A DNA stretch of 64,000 nucleotides. It comes from Sinorhizobium arboris LMG 14919. GTDB lineage: Bacteria; Pseudomonadota; Alphaproteobacteria; Rhizobiales; Rhizobiaceae. The stretch spans positions 2,193,570-2,257,569 of the forward strand of contig NZ_ATYB01000014.1 in NCBI RefSeq assembly GCF_000427465.1, read 5' to 3'. Shown here one piece after another: positions 9,022-17,334 of the stretch. Within the stretch, counting starts at the first letter, position 1; each line of letters starts with the position of its first letter. Position numbers and translations under genes: made by a program. The notes under the pieces were generated by a model. The model saw only the letters and a list, made by a program, of their open reading frames with translations, was not told the origin of the DNA and ran no database searches.

Positions 9022-10305
9022 ATGACCGCGCCGCACCCCTCGAAGACCCATATCGGCAACCACAAACTGCATCCCGAAACGTTGATGCTGAATTATGGTT
9101 ACGACCCCGAACTTTCGGAGGGAGCGGTCAAGCCGCCGGTGTTCCTGACCTCGACTTTCGTCTTTCATTCCGCCGAGGAAGGCCGCGATTTCTTCGATTT
9201 CGTCTCCGGCCGGCGCGAGCCGCCCGCCGGCGTGGGCGCCGGGCTCGTCTATTCCCGCTTCAACCACCCGAACAGCGAAATCGTCGAAGACCGGCTCGCC
9301 ATCTTCGAACGGGCGGAGGCCGGTGCGCTCTTTTCCTCCGGCATGTCGGCGATCGCCACGACGCTTCTCGCCTTCGTGCGGCCCGGCGACTCCATCCTGC
9401 ATTCGCAGCCGCTTTACGGCGGCACCGAGACGTTGCTGGCCAAAACCTTCCTCAATCTGGGCGTCTCCGCCGTCGGATTTGCCGATGGCATCGATGAAGC
9501 GGCCGTCAATGCCGCAGCCGAGGAGGCCATGAGCAGGGGACGGGTCTCCGTGATCCTCATAGAAACGCCCGCCAATCCCACCAACAGCCTTGTCGATGTC
9601 GCGATGATCCGCCGCGTTGCCGACAGGATCGGGGAGAGACAGACGCATCGGCCGGTCGTCGCCTGCGACAACACGCTGCTCGGCCCTGTCTTTCAGCACC
9701 CGATCGAACACGGCGCCGATCTTTCTCTTTATTCGCTGACCAAATATGTCGGCGGTCATTCCGACCTGATCGCCGGCGCCGTCCTCGGCTCCAAGGCCCT
9801 GATCAGACAGGTGAAGGCGCTGCGCGGCTCGATCGGCACGCAACTCGACCCGCATTCCTGCTGGATGATCGGCCGCTCGCTCGAAACCCTGTCGGTGCGC
9901 ATGGAAAAGGCCAACGACAACGCCCGCATCGTCGCCGAATTCCTGCGCGACCACCCCAAGGTCGAGCGTATCCATTATCTGCCGTTCCACGACGCGGACG
10001 CGCCGGTCGGCCGTGTCTTCGCGGCGCAATGCAGCGGCGCGGGATCGACCTTCTCCTTCGATATCGCCGGCGGCCAGGAGGCGGCCTTCCGGTTCCTCAA
10101 CGCGCTTCAGATCTTCAAGCTCGCCGTCAGCCTCGGAGGCACGGAATCGCTCGCGAGCCACCCGGCGGCGATGACGCATTCCGGCGTGCCGATCGAGGTG
10201 CGCGCCCGCATCGGCGTGCTCGAATCCACGATCCGCCTGTCGATCGGCATCGAGCACCCGGACGATCTCGTCGCCGACGTCGCAAACGCGCTGACGATGA
10301 TCTGA
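9022..10305 (+). CDS. Cys/Met-metabolism PLP enzyme (cystathionine gamma-synthase family, methionine gamma-lyase-like)
   Basis: 427 aa; ATG at 9022 with AAGGAGAAAAAACC directly before it. Features of the family are [22 protein letters not shown], the FSSGMSAI motif, [23 protein letters not shown], and the PLP lysine in [11 protein letters not shown] (about residue 243). The enzymes form or cleave the C-gamma-S bond of homocysteine, cystathionine or methionine derivatives. The C-terminal [20 protein letters not shown] is the usual substrate-binding block. Sequence alone does not separate gamma-synthase, gamma-lyase and methionine gamma-lyase; an isolated gene with no biosynthetic neighbours favours a lyase role. 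Confidence 0.88.
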   Translation: MTAPHPSKTHIGNHKLHPETLMLNYGYDPELSEGAVKPPVFLTSTFVFHSAEEGRDFFDFVSGRREPPAGVGAGLVYSRFNHPNSEIVEDRLAIFERAEAGALFSSGMSAIATTLLAFVRPGDSILHSQPLYGGTETLLAKTFLNLGVSAVGFADGIDEAAVNAAAEEAMSRGRVSVILIETPANPTNSLVDVAMIRRVADRIGERQTHRPVVACDNTLLGPVFQHPIEHGADLSLYSLTKYVGGHSDLIAGAVLGSKALIRQVKALRGSIGTQLDPHSCWMIGRSLETLSVRMEKANDNARIVAEFLRDHPKVERIHYLPFHDADAPVGRVFAAQCSGAGSTFSFDIAGGQEAAFRFLNALQIFKLAVSLGGTESLASHPAAMTHSGVPIEVRARIGVLESTIRLSIGIEHPDDLVADVANALTMI

Positions 10306-10403
10306 GTCCGCTGCTGGAAACGTCGGGCCTGTTGTCGCTGACCGCGGTCAGCCGCCGCGGAAACCCGGCCCGAGGTCGCCCGGTTTGGAGCGTCTACCAC
10401 ATC

Positions 10404-10505
10404 GTGCTCAGCGCGACGATCGCCGTCCTGTTCATTATGGTTCCGATCTATTGGTTTTCGGAGACGACCGGAATCAAGCCCTCTCCCGGTGCGAAAGGAC
10501 GTTGA
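10404..10505 (+). CDS. Possible short single-span membrane protein
   Basis: A 33-codon reading frame from a GTG (10404) to a TGA (10503-10505) just downstream of the PLP enzyme. The peptide starts VLSATIAVLFIMVPIYWF, a convincing transmembrane span, followed by a polar tail ending SPGAKGR. An in-frame TTG at 10332 would extend it to 57 residues. It overlaps the tail of the convergent glyoxalase gene by 32 bp. No good ribosome site is visible, so this is tentative. Confidence 0.25.
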   Translation: MLSATIAVLFIMVPIYWFSETTGIKPSPGAKGR

Positions 10506-10836
10506 CGATATTGCCGAACGGATCGCGCAGAAAGAATCGCCGCACGCCCCAGCTTTCGTCGGTGATATCGTAGACGATCTCCACGCCGGCAGCCTCGGCG
10601 CGGTGATAGGTTGCATCTACGTCATCCACCTCGATCGAGAGCGCCGGGACCGGCGTTCCGGACCCGCCTTCGGTGGCGAAGCTCACCTGCGGCATGGCGG
10701 AGCGACCTACCGCCGCAAATGTGACGATCCAGCCGTGATCCATCACCACCTCGAGACCGAGCAGGTCCGCATAGAACCGATGCGCCTGAAGCGGATCGGT
10801 TACCTGAAGATTCGGAACGATGCGCCGTACCGTCAT
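10474..10836 (-). CDS. Glyoxalase/bleomycin-resistance (VOC) superfamily protein
   Basis: 120 aa. It begins MTVRRIVPNLQVTDPLQAHRFY and contains the paired beta-alpha-beta-beta-beta layout of vicinal oxygen chelate proteins, with VMDHGWIVTF, LSIEVDDVDATYHRAEAAG and the C-terminal RRFFLRDPFGNIVNVLSH block. Metal ligands would be drawn from His/Glu in these strands, but I cannot assign an activity. Its ATG overlaps the stop of the TetR regulator by 4 bp (10833-10836), so the two are co-translated; the pair may be a regulated detoxification unit. Confidence 0.85.
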   Translation of the reverse strand: MTVRRIVPNLQVTDPLQAHRFYADLLGLEVVMDHGWIVTFAAVGRSAMPQVSFATEGGSGTPVPALSIEVDDVDATYHRAEAAGVEIVYDITDESWGVRRFFLRDPFGNIVNVLSHRERA

Positions 10837-11435
10837 TCGACCCTCCCGATTTTCCGCTCCGATAGCGCCAGCTTGACGAGCGAGGCTGCGGCCGCCCCCG
10901 CCGTCTCCATATAGCTCGGATCACGGTGGAGCAAAACCACGGCGAAGCTGCCGTCGAGGAGCAACAGGACCTGCCGCGCGAGCGCTTCAGCCCTTACGAT
11001 CCCTTCTGCCTCGAACGCCTGCCGGAGCCAGTCCTCGAATTTTTTCTTATGCGCGGCGCCGATACGGATCGCCGGGTGCCCCGGCATGCTGGCGAGCTCG
11101 GCGGAGGTGCGCAGGAAGCCGCAGCCCTTCCATTTCGGATGTCGGGCGACGCGGGCAAGATTGAGAAAGATGCCCTCGACCTTCGGTGCCACGTCGCCCT
11201 CGGTTTCGCTGAACCATTTCTGGAAGAGCTTGAGGTTCGGCTGATCGCGCCCCTGGAGATAGGCGGCAATCAGTTCGTCCTTGCTTTTGAAGTGATAATA
11301 GAGCGTTCGCTTCGTCACCCCGGCCGCTTCGGCGACTGCATCCACGCCGACGGCGCGGATCCCTTCGGCATAGAACAGCTTGGAAGCGGCGGAAACGATG
11401 CGTTCGCGTGTGTTCGGTGCCGTCGTCATGACCAT
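10833..11435 (-). CDS. TetR-family transcriptional regulator
   Basis: 200 aa. The N-terminal DNA-binding domain is typical: TRERIVSAASKLFYAEGIRAVGVDAVAEAAGVTK split over residues 8-41, then RTLYYHFKSKDELIAAYL. The C-terminal ligand domain has HPKWKGCGFLRTSAELA and ends in LLLDGSFAVVLLHRD. Two starts are possible, ATG 11435 or ATG 11429; the first lies inside the palindromic operator at 11434-11459, so the second may be the real one. It is coupled to the glyoxalase-like gene and divergent from an enoyl-CoA hydratase, which are its probable targets. Confidence 0.9.
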   Translation of the reverse strand: MVMTTAPNTRERIVSAASKLFYAEGIRAVGVDAVAEAAGVTKRTLYYHFKSKDELIAAYLQGRDQPNLKLFQKWFSETEGDVAPKVEGIFLNLARVARHPKWKGCGFLRTSAELASMPGHPAIRIGAAHKKKFEDWLRQAFEAEGIVRAEALARQVLLLLDGSFAVVLLHRDPSYMETAGAAAASLVKLALSERKIGRVE

Positions 11436-11459
11436 GTATACCGACTAGTGAATATACAT
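11434..11459. promoter_or_regulatory. Palindromic operator in the TetR/enoyl-CoA hydratase divergent region
   Basis: ATGTATA (11434-11440) and TATACAT (11453-11459) are perfect inverted arms around a 12-bp centre that itself contains the palindrome ACTAGT (11444-11449). The inner part has the ACCGACTAGT look of many TetR operators. It overlaps the first possible start codon of the regulator, consistent with autorepression. Confidence 0.65.
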
Positions 11460-11512
11460 TCCTGTGTCGCCGACTTAGCCTCCGCTCGTCAATACACGAT
11501 GGGAGACAATTC

Positions 11513-12304
11513 ATGTCCGATACGGTTCTTATCGAAATTTCGGGCGGCATCGCCCTCCTGATCCTCAACCGGCCCGAAAAGCTGAATGCGCTCAACTACG
11601 AACTGATCGATCGGCTCTTAGCTCTTCTCGACCGTGTCGAGATCGACGAGACGGTGCAGGCAGTCATCCTCACCGGCGCCGGCGATCGCGCCTTCTCCGC
11701 AGGCGGCGACATTCACGAATTTTCCGGCAGCGTGGCCAAGGGCGTGAACGCTGCCACCCGCGACTTCGTCCGGCGTGGGCAAGAGCTCACGCACCGACTG
11801 GAGTCCTTTCCGAAGCCTGTGATCGCCGCCGTCAACGGCCTCGCCTATGGTGGCGGCTGCGAGATGACCGAAGCGGTGCATCTCGCGATCGCGAGCGAGG
11901 GGGCGCGCTTTGCCAAACCGGAAATCAAGCTCGCCATGCCGCCGACATTCGGCGGGACGCAGAGACTGCCTCGCCTGGCAGGGCGAAAGCGTGCGCTCGA
12001 GCTGCTTCTGACCGGGGATGCGTTCTCGCCCCAGCGCGCGCTGGACATCGGCCTCGTCAATGCCGTCGTGCCGCATGAGCAACTGATCGCCTCGGCCCGA
12101 GCGCTTGCCGATCGCATCATCCGCCATTCCCCTCTTGCCACCGCCGCCATCATTACGGCCGTGACACGCGGTCTCAACATGGCGATCGGAGAAGGCCTGC
12201 TTTGCGAAAGCGAGCAATTCGCACGGATGGTTCCGAGCCATGATCTCAAGGAAGGGCTTGCCGCCTGGAAAGGGCGGCGAGAGCCACGCTATGCCGGGCG
12301 CTGA
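11513..12304 (+). CDS. Enoyl-CoA hydratase/isomerase (crotonase) family protein
   Basis: 263 aa. It shows the crotonase fold: LILNRPEKLNALN at the N-terminus, the oxyanion-hole segment AFSAGGDIHEF, and AVNGLAYGGGCEM. Both glutamates used by true hydratases have counterparts (GGGCE and the E of AKPEIKLAMPP), followed by GGTQRLPRL. The likely reaction is hydration of a trans-2-enoyl-CoA. ATG 11513 is preceded by GGGAGACAATTC. It is divergent from the TetR gene and shares the palindromic operator, so it is probably induced by the same ligand, perhaps an acyl-CoA. Confidence 0.9.
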   Translation: MSDTVLIEISGGIALLILNRPEKLNALNYELIDRLLALLDRVEIDETVQAVILTGAGDRAFSAGGDIHEFSGSVAKGVNAATRDFVRRGQELTHRLESFPKPVIAAVNGLAYGGGCEMTEAVHLAIASEGARFAKPEIKLAMPPTFGGTQRLPRLAGRKRALELLLTGDAFSPQRALDIGLVNAVVPHEQLIASARALADRIIRHSPLATAAIITAVTRGLNMAIGEGLLCESEQFARMVPSHDLKEGLAAWKGRREPRYAGR

Positions 12305-12330
12305 TCCGGTTCTTTAAAAAGTCCGGTTCC

Positions 12331-12370
12331 GAACGGAAAACCGCTCGTCACTTCTCCAGGAGTGCTCTAG
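12331..12370. repeat. Dispersed AACCG...CACTT...TCC...GCTCTAG repeat, copy A
   Basis: About 40 bp reading GAACGGAAAACCG, then CACTTCTCC and GTGCTCTAG. It resembles segments at 46485-46525 (same orientation) and 49159-49192 (opposite orientation). The terminal CTA supplies the TAG stop of the DUF1772 gene. Confidence 0.6.
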
Positions 12371-12846
12371 ATCCGCGCGAAGCCGAGAACGAAAAGGGCG
12401 AGCGCGCCTGTCGAAGCGAAGGTGCGCACGTGGTTCCAGCGGACCCAGTCGGTCAGGTAGCGCTGCTGCCACAGCTCGGCGGCTGCGTGGCCGGCAGGGG
12501 CGGCCGCAAGCGCGTCGTTCAGCGGAACATTGATCGCGACCGTCACCGCGAGCGTGCCGAGGAGATAGACGAGCCCGCCGGCTGCCAGCAGATAACTCCC
12601 CTGCCCGCCCCAGATGAACGCCATGACGAGGAGGATCAGGCCAAGCAGCGCCGTACCCATGAAGGCGGCGAGGAACAGCGGATTCTGAATCACCACGTTG
12701 ATGGCGTTCATCGCGGCGACCCCCTGATCCGGCGGGAGCCGCGACAGCGCCTGCATTATGCAGACCGAGAAAACGAAGAAGAGCCCGGCCATCAGACCGG
12801 ATCCGATCGCGGCGGCAAAAGCCATCGCAGGAACAAGGGCAACCAT
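12367..12846 (-). CDS. DUF1772-type integral membrane protein
   Basis: 159 aa from the ATG at 12846, chosen because TGGAG lies seven bases upstream and because a longer start would overlap the preceding gene. Four hydrophobic spans are visible: ALVPAMAFAAAIGSGLMAGLFFVFS, FLAAFMGTALLGLILLVMAFIW (in two parts), YLLAAGGLVYLLGTLAVTVAI and a C-terminal TFASTGALALFVLGFA. NVPLND after the third span and RWNHVRTF before the last are the conserved marks of the DUF1772 (anthrone-oxygenase-like) family. No enzymatic role is proven for bacterial members. The stop codon comes from the dispersed repeat at 12331-12370. Confidence 0.8.
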   Translation of the reverse strand: MVALVPAMAFAAAIGSGLMAGLFFVFSVCIMQALSRLPPDQGVAAMNAINVVIQNPLFLAAFMGTALLGLILLVMAFIWGGQGSYLLAAGGLVYLLGTLAVTVAINVPLNDALAAAPAGHAAAELWQQRYLTDWVRWNHVRTFASTGALALFVLGFARI

Positions 12847-12895
12847 CGCAGCACTCCAGACGGGAACGAAGCCGCTTCGGGTCGTTTCCCTCGTT

Positions 12896-14209
12896 TCAGA
12901 CTTGAGGCAGCGCCGACGAAAGCCAACCGCCCGCAAAACCGGCCTTGCCCAGCCCATGGCGGAAAGCCGCAATGCTGCGCGTCAGTTCCCAAACCAGGCC
13001 GCTTCTCCAGTTCTCGATCATCATGACCACGAGGCCTTGGTCAAGTCCGACAATTCTGTCGTCCACCCAGCCTTCGGCACCGTCGCCCGGCAGGCTGGGA
13101 TTGAAGCCGCCGGGAAGGCATCCCTCGCTCACGAGCGCGGGATAATGCGACAGCAGGTGGGAAAGGCTGCCGAGACACGCGTCCGGCTCGAAAGGCAGAC
13201 CGGCCAACGGCGCCCACGGGACGAGCGTGCCGTCATCTGCGCCGAATGGTGCGCCGCGTGCCTCGTAGCCGAGCAGTTTCTGCCGCCGCCCGTCGCGGAG
13301 CCGGAGCCAGCCTTTCGGCGCGTGGCAGGCGCTGAAGCCCCAGAGGTCGCTGCAGTAACCGGCGAAGCCATGAGGATTTTCCTCGGCATGGGCGCGCTGC
13401 AACCTGATGGCCCGGCGGGAGTTTTCGAAATAGTCGCTGTCCCTTTCGCGCATCGGCCGGTCGTGAACGCCACGAAGATCGATCCAGGCCTGCGGAAACA
13501 GGTGGACGAAGAGCGCACCGGCATGGAGATGCGTCACCCCATCGAGCGTGAGCCACTCATGCGCCGCGGTATAGGCGTCGTAGTTCTGCGGCACGATCGG
13601 TTTTGTCGGCGATCCGAGTGCCAGGACATAAAGGAGCAGCGCCTCGCTGTAGCCCCGCCACCGGTGCTTCAGGAAGCGTCCGGGAGGCCGCCAACCCATT
13701 GTAACGGTATCGCCGCCATTGAGCGTCCAGTTCCAGTCTGCCCTCTCGTAAAGAAACGCCGCGAGGCTCCTGATCTCCCTCTCCTGCCCGCCGGAGCCGG
13801 AAAAATAGGCCGCCGCGGCCAAGGCACCGGCCAGGAGCAACGCAGTGTCGATCGTGGAAAGTTCGCTTCGCCAGGCACGCTCTCCCGACCGCATATCGAG
13901 GAAATGATAATAGAAGCCGCGATAGCCGGTTGCCCGCACGTCGCTCTCTTGCCGGCTCGCCGCGAAGAATGCGAGAGTGGTCAGCACACGCCGGGCGGCC
14001 TCCGTCCGAGCGATCCAGCCGCGCTCGACCGCGACCGGATAGGCTGCAAGTCCGAAGCCCGTGGCGGCGATGCTCGACGGAGAACCCTTCCGAGACGTGT
14101 CGGCCACCAGACCGGTTGCCGTGTCGGAGTGTCGAAGAAAGTAGCCGAACGCCGCGCGCTGCAGCCGGTCGACGCACGCGATATCCGAGTTCCGCCTGGA
14201 GTGAAACAT
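12896..14209 (-). CDS. Glucoamylase-like (PF10091, GH144-type) glycoside hydrolase
   Basis: 437 aa. The protein has the (alpha/alpha)6-barrel glucoamylase-like pattern: LQRAAFGYFLRHSDTATGLVADTS at the N-terminus, SSIAATGFGLAAYPVAVERGWI, GFYYHFLDMRSGERAWRSELSTIDTALLLAGAL broken over residues about 95-125, the acidic YSEALLLYVLALGSP, PQAWIDLRGVHD, and DDRIVGLDQGLVVMMIENWRSG near the end. Family members (GH144 and the related domain of cyclic glucan synthases) act on beta-1,2-glucan, the polymer that rhizobia make as periplasmic cyclic glucan, so a role in glucan turnover is a fair inference. No signal peptide is evident, so a cytoplasmic location is likely. No clear ribosome site precedes the ATG. 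Confidence 0.82.
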   Translation of the reverse strand: MFHSRRNSDIACVDRLQRAAFGYFLRHSDTATGLVADTSRKGSPSSIAATGFGLAAYPVAVERGWIARTEAARRVLTTLAFFAASRQESDVRATGYRGFYYHFLDMRSGERAWRSELSTIDTALLLAGALAAAAYFSGSGGQEREIRSLAAFLYERADWNWTLNGGDTVTMGWRPPGRFLKHRWRGYSEALLLYVLALGSPTKPIVPQNYDAYTAAHEWLTLDGVTHLHAGALFVHLFPQAWIDLRGVHDRPMRERDSDYFENSRRAIRLQRAHAEENPHGFAGYCSDLWGFSACHAPKGWLRLRDGRRQKLLGYEARGAPFGADDGTLVPWAPLAGLPFEPDACLGSLSHLLSHYPALVSEGCLPGGFNPSLPGDGAEGWVDDRIVGLDQGLVVMMIENWRSGLVWELTRSIAAFRHGLGKAGFAGGWLSSALPQV

Positions 14210-14343
14210 AGTGGTCTATTCTTAGACGGTGTTGGCGACATCGCGGCGGGTAGCGCAGCCCTTGCTGCGATCACCGAATATTGTAGGCCCGCGTCGCGCC
14301 AGCAGTCGCCGATTTCCAATCCTGTGGTACATTCATCGGATGA

Positions 14344-14363
14344 CCTCGGCCCGAAGGCCGAGG
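14344..14363. other. Perfect hairpin upstream of the vWA gene
   Basis: CCTCGGCC - CGAA - GGCCGAGG, an 8-bp stem with a tetraloop of the very stable CNNG/GNRA-like kind, 80 bp before the DUF1194 start and 130 bp after the start of the divergent glucanase gene. On the plus strand it is followed by CCGGTTTTA. It may be a leader hairpin; otherwise the 14210-14442 gap shows nothing. Confidence 0.4.
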
Positions 14364-14442
14364 CCGGTTTTACGGCAATCGCGGTGCCCGGGATAGAGGG
14401 GCAGAACGCCCGACGCGTGATCCACGATGATTGGCTGATGCG

Positions 14443-15237
14443 ATGTTAGGCACGATAGCATTGATCCTGGCTCTGAGCGGCAGCCCGATACAGTCGGCAG
14501 CCATGGCCGCGGACGTGGACGTGGAGCTGCTGCTGGCCGTCGATATGTCCGGCTCGATGGACATGGAGGAGGCGCGCGTGCAGCGCTCCGGCTATCTGCA
14601 GGCGCTGCGGCACCCGGATTTCATCAACGCGGTCCAGGGCGGGCTCCTCGGGCGGATCGCCATCGGCTATTTCGAATGGGCAGGGCTCGTAAACGAGGCC
14701 TCCGTCGTAAACTGGCAGGTGATCGAAAATGCGGCCGATGCCGAAGCCTTCGCCGCCAAGCTGGAGGCGCGGCCGATCGGGACGCGGCGCGGCACCTCCA
14801 TTTCGAATGCAATCCTGTTCGGCACAAGCCTCATCGAATCGAACGCCTTTTCGGGTGGGCGACGAGTCCTCGACGTCTCCGGTGACGGGCCGAACAACAC
14901 AGGACCGCCGGTCACTCCCGCCCGCAACGATGCCGTATCGCGCGGGATCATCATCAACGGACTTGCAATCCTCATCCGCCCGTCGGTCTCGACGGGGCCG
15001 CTCGACCAGTATTACGCGGAATGCGTCATCGGTGGGCCCGGCTCCTTCGTCCTGCCCGTGCACGAGCCCGAAGATTTCGCGATCGCGATCCGCCAGAAGC
15101 TCATCCTCGAAGTAAGCGGCGTTGCCCCGGATCCGGCGCTCCGACTGGTCGCCGGCGAAGCTGCGGCAGACTGCATGATAGGCGAGAAGCTGCGGCCGGG
15201 ATTTCTCGACAGGGTCTACCCGGAACTGGATCGCTGA
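14443..15237 (+). CDS. Secreted DUF1194 (von Willebrand factor A-like) protein
   Basis: 264 aa from the ATG at 14443 (a TTG at 14431 adds four residues). An N-terminal signal peptide (MLGTIALILALSGSPIQSAAMA, cut after AMA) is followed by a vWA domain starting ADVDVELLLAVDMSGSMD, with the metal-ion-dependent adhesion site D-M-S-G-S. Other family blocks are GTSISNAILFG, VLDVSGDGPNN, and INGLAILI. Such proteins are periplasmic or extracytoplasmic and of unknown function, possibly binding partner proteins through the metal site. It has no obvious operon partners. Confidence 0.85.
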   Translation: MLGTIALILALSGSPIQSAAMAADVDVELLLAVDMSGSMDMEEARVQRSGYLQALRHPDFINAVQGGLLGRIAIGYFEWAGLVNEASVVNWQVIENAADAEAFAAKLEARPIGTRRGTSISNAILFGTSLIESNAFSGGRRVLDVSGDGPNNTGPPVTPARNDAVSRGIIINGLAILIRPSVSTGPLDQYYAECVIGGPGSFVLPVHEPEDFAIAIRQKLILEVSGVAPDPALRLVAGEAAADCMIGEKLRPGFLDRVYPELDR

Positions 15238-15386
15238 GCTGCTGAAAACCGCGATACGCCACGGTAACCTGCGGCGCGTCGTCATTGAGGCCCGGCGAGG
15301 CGTCTCCGGGATCGACGGAAAAGCGGCAAAGCGCGTGGGTGGTCCCGCAACGCGCCATTGCCGACCTCAAGCCACCGCGGCGACTG

Positions 15387-15608
15387 CTACTGCAGCAAGT
15401 GCGTTCTGCCTTCGAGGCCCGCAGCCGCGATCACCAGCTCCCTCCGATCCCGCAATTCGCTGGCAACGGCCTGCAGCGCCATCTCGATGCAGTATTCGAC
15501 GGCCTGTGCATCCAAGGCGCGGGCGCTGTCACGAATGTGGCTGAGCATTCTGGCAATGCTCGCAAGTTCCTGTTCGGCGTCCGTCAGGGACGAAGGATGA
15601 TTACTCAT
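15387..15608 (-). CDS. Small conserved-looking helical protein
   Basis: 73 aa from the ATG at 15608, preceded by GGGGG. The peptide starts MSNHPSSLTDAEQELASIARMLS and is predicted largely helical and amphipathic, ending GLEGRTHLLQ. I do not recognise a family. It lies downstream of the YcaO gene on the same strand, separated by 136 bp, and could be co-transcribed with it; whether it is functionally linked is open. It has no leader-peptide-like Cys/Ser/Thr core that would mark it as a modified peptide. Confidence 0.6.
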   Translation of the reverse strand: MSNHPSSLTDAEQELASIARMLSHIRDSARALDAQAVEYCIEMALQAVASELRDRRELVIAAAGLEGRTHLLQ

Positions 15609-15744
15609 TTTGAACCCCCATTCCGCATGCTTTCTGAGGGCGACTATAAACGAGTTCGGCATTTTCGCGCGTTGCACGAGCGTTGCACCCGCATTGGTAG
15701 AGTAACGCACCGGATTTCGCCAGAAGCGTTACAGGTCCGCCGCC

Positions 15745-17061
15745 TCACGATGCGAGCGCTTTGGATAGTGCTCTTGGGCCGAATCGACGTGCTCTTTCGC
15801 CGTCGGGACTTTCAAGCTCGGGGACGAAGACCTTGACGACAGAGAAGGGCAGAGCTTCCCCAGAGAGACGAAGCGCAATTGCAGATTGCACACCTGCACC
15901 CCTTAGATGATCGATAGTGTGGCGCAGCAGCGCTTCGAGGCCGCCGCCCACAGGCGGCGCTGCGATCGCATTCGGGCGCGGCGCCGCGAGGAAAGCCCGA
16001 CGGGTCGATTCCGGCAAAGGCCTGCTGAACGTCTCGGGGAAGACATCGTCCCGGGCACCTCCGATATAGGTGAGCCGCGACTGCGCCGCTTCGGTCACCG
16101 CACGGATCGCCGCCCGGACGGGAAAGACATGCGCGCCGCAACCGCTCGTCACCTCCATGAAGCGCCCATCGTTCCTGGCCACGATATCGGAGGCGCCGAG
16201 CAGCGCCAGAAAACAGGGGATACCGATGTCGCTGGTGATGTCGAAGAGCCTAAGGTCGAGTCCGGCAGCCCTGATGCGCTCGACGAGACCGTTCAGCGCT
16301 GCATCGCCGAAACCCTCGGGAGCGATGCAGTTGCGGTAACGGCTCTCTGGTCCCGACACGCTCCACAGGACATGGGCATCGCGTTCAATGCGCTCCAGCA
16401 GCCCGTGCAATATCGCTTCCGCGGCGGCATTTCCCGACGCGAGCCCATCCGACGACATCCAGAAACGCGAAGGCCGCGTCCGGTCGAGCAGCGATGCCTC
16501 GAGGGGTACGAGCACCTCCTGGCCGGAGATCAGGTCGGAGCCGACGGCCCATATCATGTCTTCATCCGCTCCGACATCCTGCTGTCCGGTCGCAATCAGC
16601 CCGGGAAGCGGGTCCACTCTCCGCCCGGACGCGCGCAGCTCGCGGACCGTACCCACCACTGTTTCCACTTCCGGCCGACCCGCCATGGCGCGCTCCAGCG
16701 CCTCCATGACAGCGGACACCTTCGCCTGCGCATCCGTCAGCCCTTTGCCCTGCGCAATCACGATGGATCGTGCATTCGGCGTGAAGGCGCACCAGACCGG
16801 GATTCCGATCCTGTCGAGTCCCGTATGTCTCGCGATGCGGGTTATGCCGAAATCGGAAAGCAGGGGCCGGACACGTTCGAAGGTCTCTTCCGGGCTCAGC
16901 AAGCGATCGGAATATTCATCGGGCGAGGCCGCCCGGCAATCGGCGGCTAGACCGGTCACCCCTGGTCGCTGCATGCGATCTGCACCTCTGGATGTGGTGC
17001 GGCGACGCCCGGAGCCATACCTGCCAGCCTCATTGTTCATTCCGGCGCGCTGCGGCGACAC
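15745..17061 (-). CDS. YcaO-domain ATP-dependent cyclodehydratase-like protein
   Basis: 438 aa from an ATG at 17061; ATGs at 17040 and 16974 are alternatives and the first 45 residues look non-conserved. The YcaO core is clear: GIPVWCAFTPNARSIVIAQGKG, the ATP-site helix SAVMEALERAMAG (S-x3-E-x2-E), a second acidic helix AILHGLLERIERDAHVLW, and GRFMEVTSGCGAH. YcaO proteins use ATP to activate backbone amides, giving azolines or thioamides, or support RimO-type modification. The C-terminus lacks the PxPxP tail of azoline-forming enzymes, and no TfuA, E1-like or dehydrogenase partner is present. Its neighbour is instead a divergent AAC(3)-type acetyltransferase. The substrate is unknown. Confidence 0.85.
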   Translation of the reverse strand: MSPQRAGMNNEAGRYGSGRRRTTSRGADRMQRPGVTGLAADCRAASPDEYSDRLLSPEETFERVRPLLSDFGITRIARHTGLDRIGIPVWCAFTPNARSIVIAQGKGLTDAQAKVSAVMEALERAMAGRPEVETVVGTVRELRASGRRVDPLPGLIATGQQDVGADEDMIWAVGSDLISGQEVLVPLEASLLDRTRPSRFWMSSDGLASGNAAAEAILHGLLERIERDAHVLWSVSGPESRYRNCIAPEGFGDAALNGLVERIRAAGLDLRLFDITSDIGIPCFLALLGASDIVARNDGRFMEVTSGCGAHVFPVRAAIRAVTEAAQSRLTYIGGARDDVFPETFSRPLPESTRRAFLAAPRPNAIAAPPVGGGLEALLRHTIDHLRGAGVQSAIALRLSGEALPFSVVKVFVPELESPDGERARRFGPRALSKALAS

Positions 17062-17182
17062 GCACGCAGCAGATATCGAACATGCTCGAAATGCCGGACC
17101 ATGGCAACCGGTGGCCCCCTATATGCCGGAAGCAAAGCTCAGCCTCATTGTTGACAAGCCGTTTTCATGCTATGTTCAGAGG

Positions 17183-17260
17183 GATCGATCGTGGGTGCCG
17201 GCACCTCGCTGCAGATCGTTCGCCCGGAGCGCGCTTGGCCCAAACAAGCGCGCTTTTGCC
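17183..17260 (+). ncRNA. Structured leader or small RNA ending in an intrinsic terminator
   Basis: Between the YcaO and AAC(3) starts, the plus strand can fold a first hairpin, with CGATC (17186-17190) pairing GATCG (17214-17218) around the palindrome GGTGCCGGCACC (17194-17205). It then forms a perfect terminator stem: AGCGCGCTTG (17228-17237), loop GCCCAAA, CAAGCGCGCT (17245-17254), continuing into TTTTG. TTGACA lies at 17151-17156 and TATGTT at 17171-17176, but the 14-bp spacing is short for a promoter. The terminator stands 75 bp before the AAC(3) ATG, so this is either an attenuated leader of that gene or an independent short RNA. Confidence 0.5.
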
Positions 17261-17334
17261 TGTCAGGACTTGCGCATTGCAGCTGGCGTCCGTCGCAACA
17301 CCGGCCGACGCGGTTTTTCAATCCACAGGAAGCC

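Noticed and set aside
15387..15608. The 73-aa protein as a precursor peptide for the YcaO enzyme
   Set aside because: It is uniformly helical, with a single Cys and no Cys/Ser/Thr-rich core, unlike azoline or thioamide precursors.
17151..17176. Sigma-70 promoter TTGACA/TATGTT before the AAC(3) leader
   Set aside because: The spacing is only 14 bp instead of about 17, so I did not list it as a promoter, though the elements are noted with the leader RNA.
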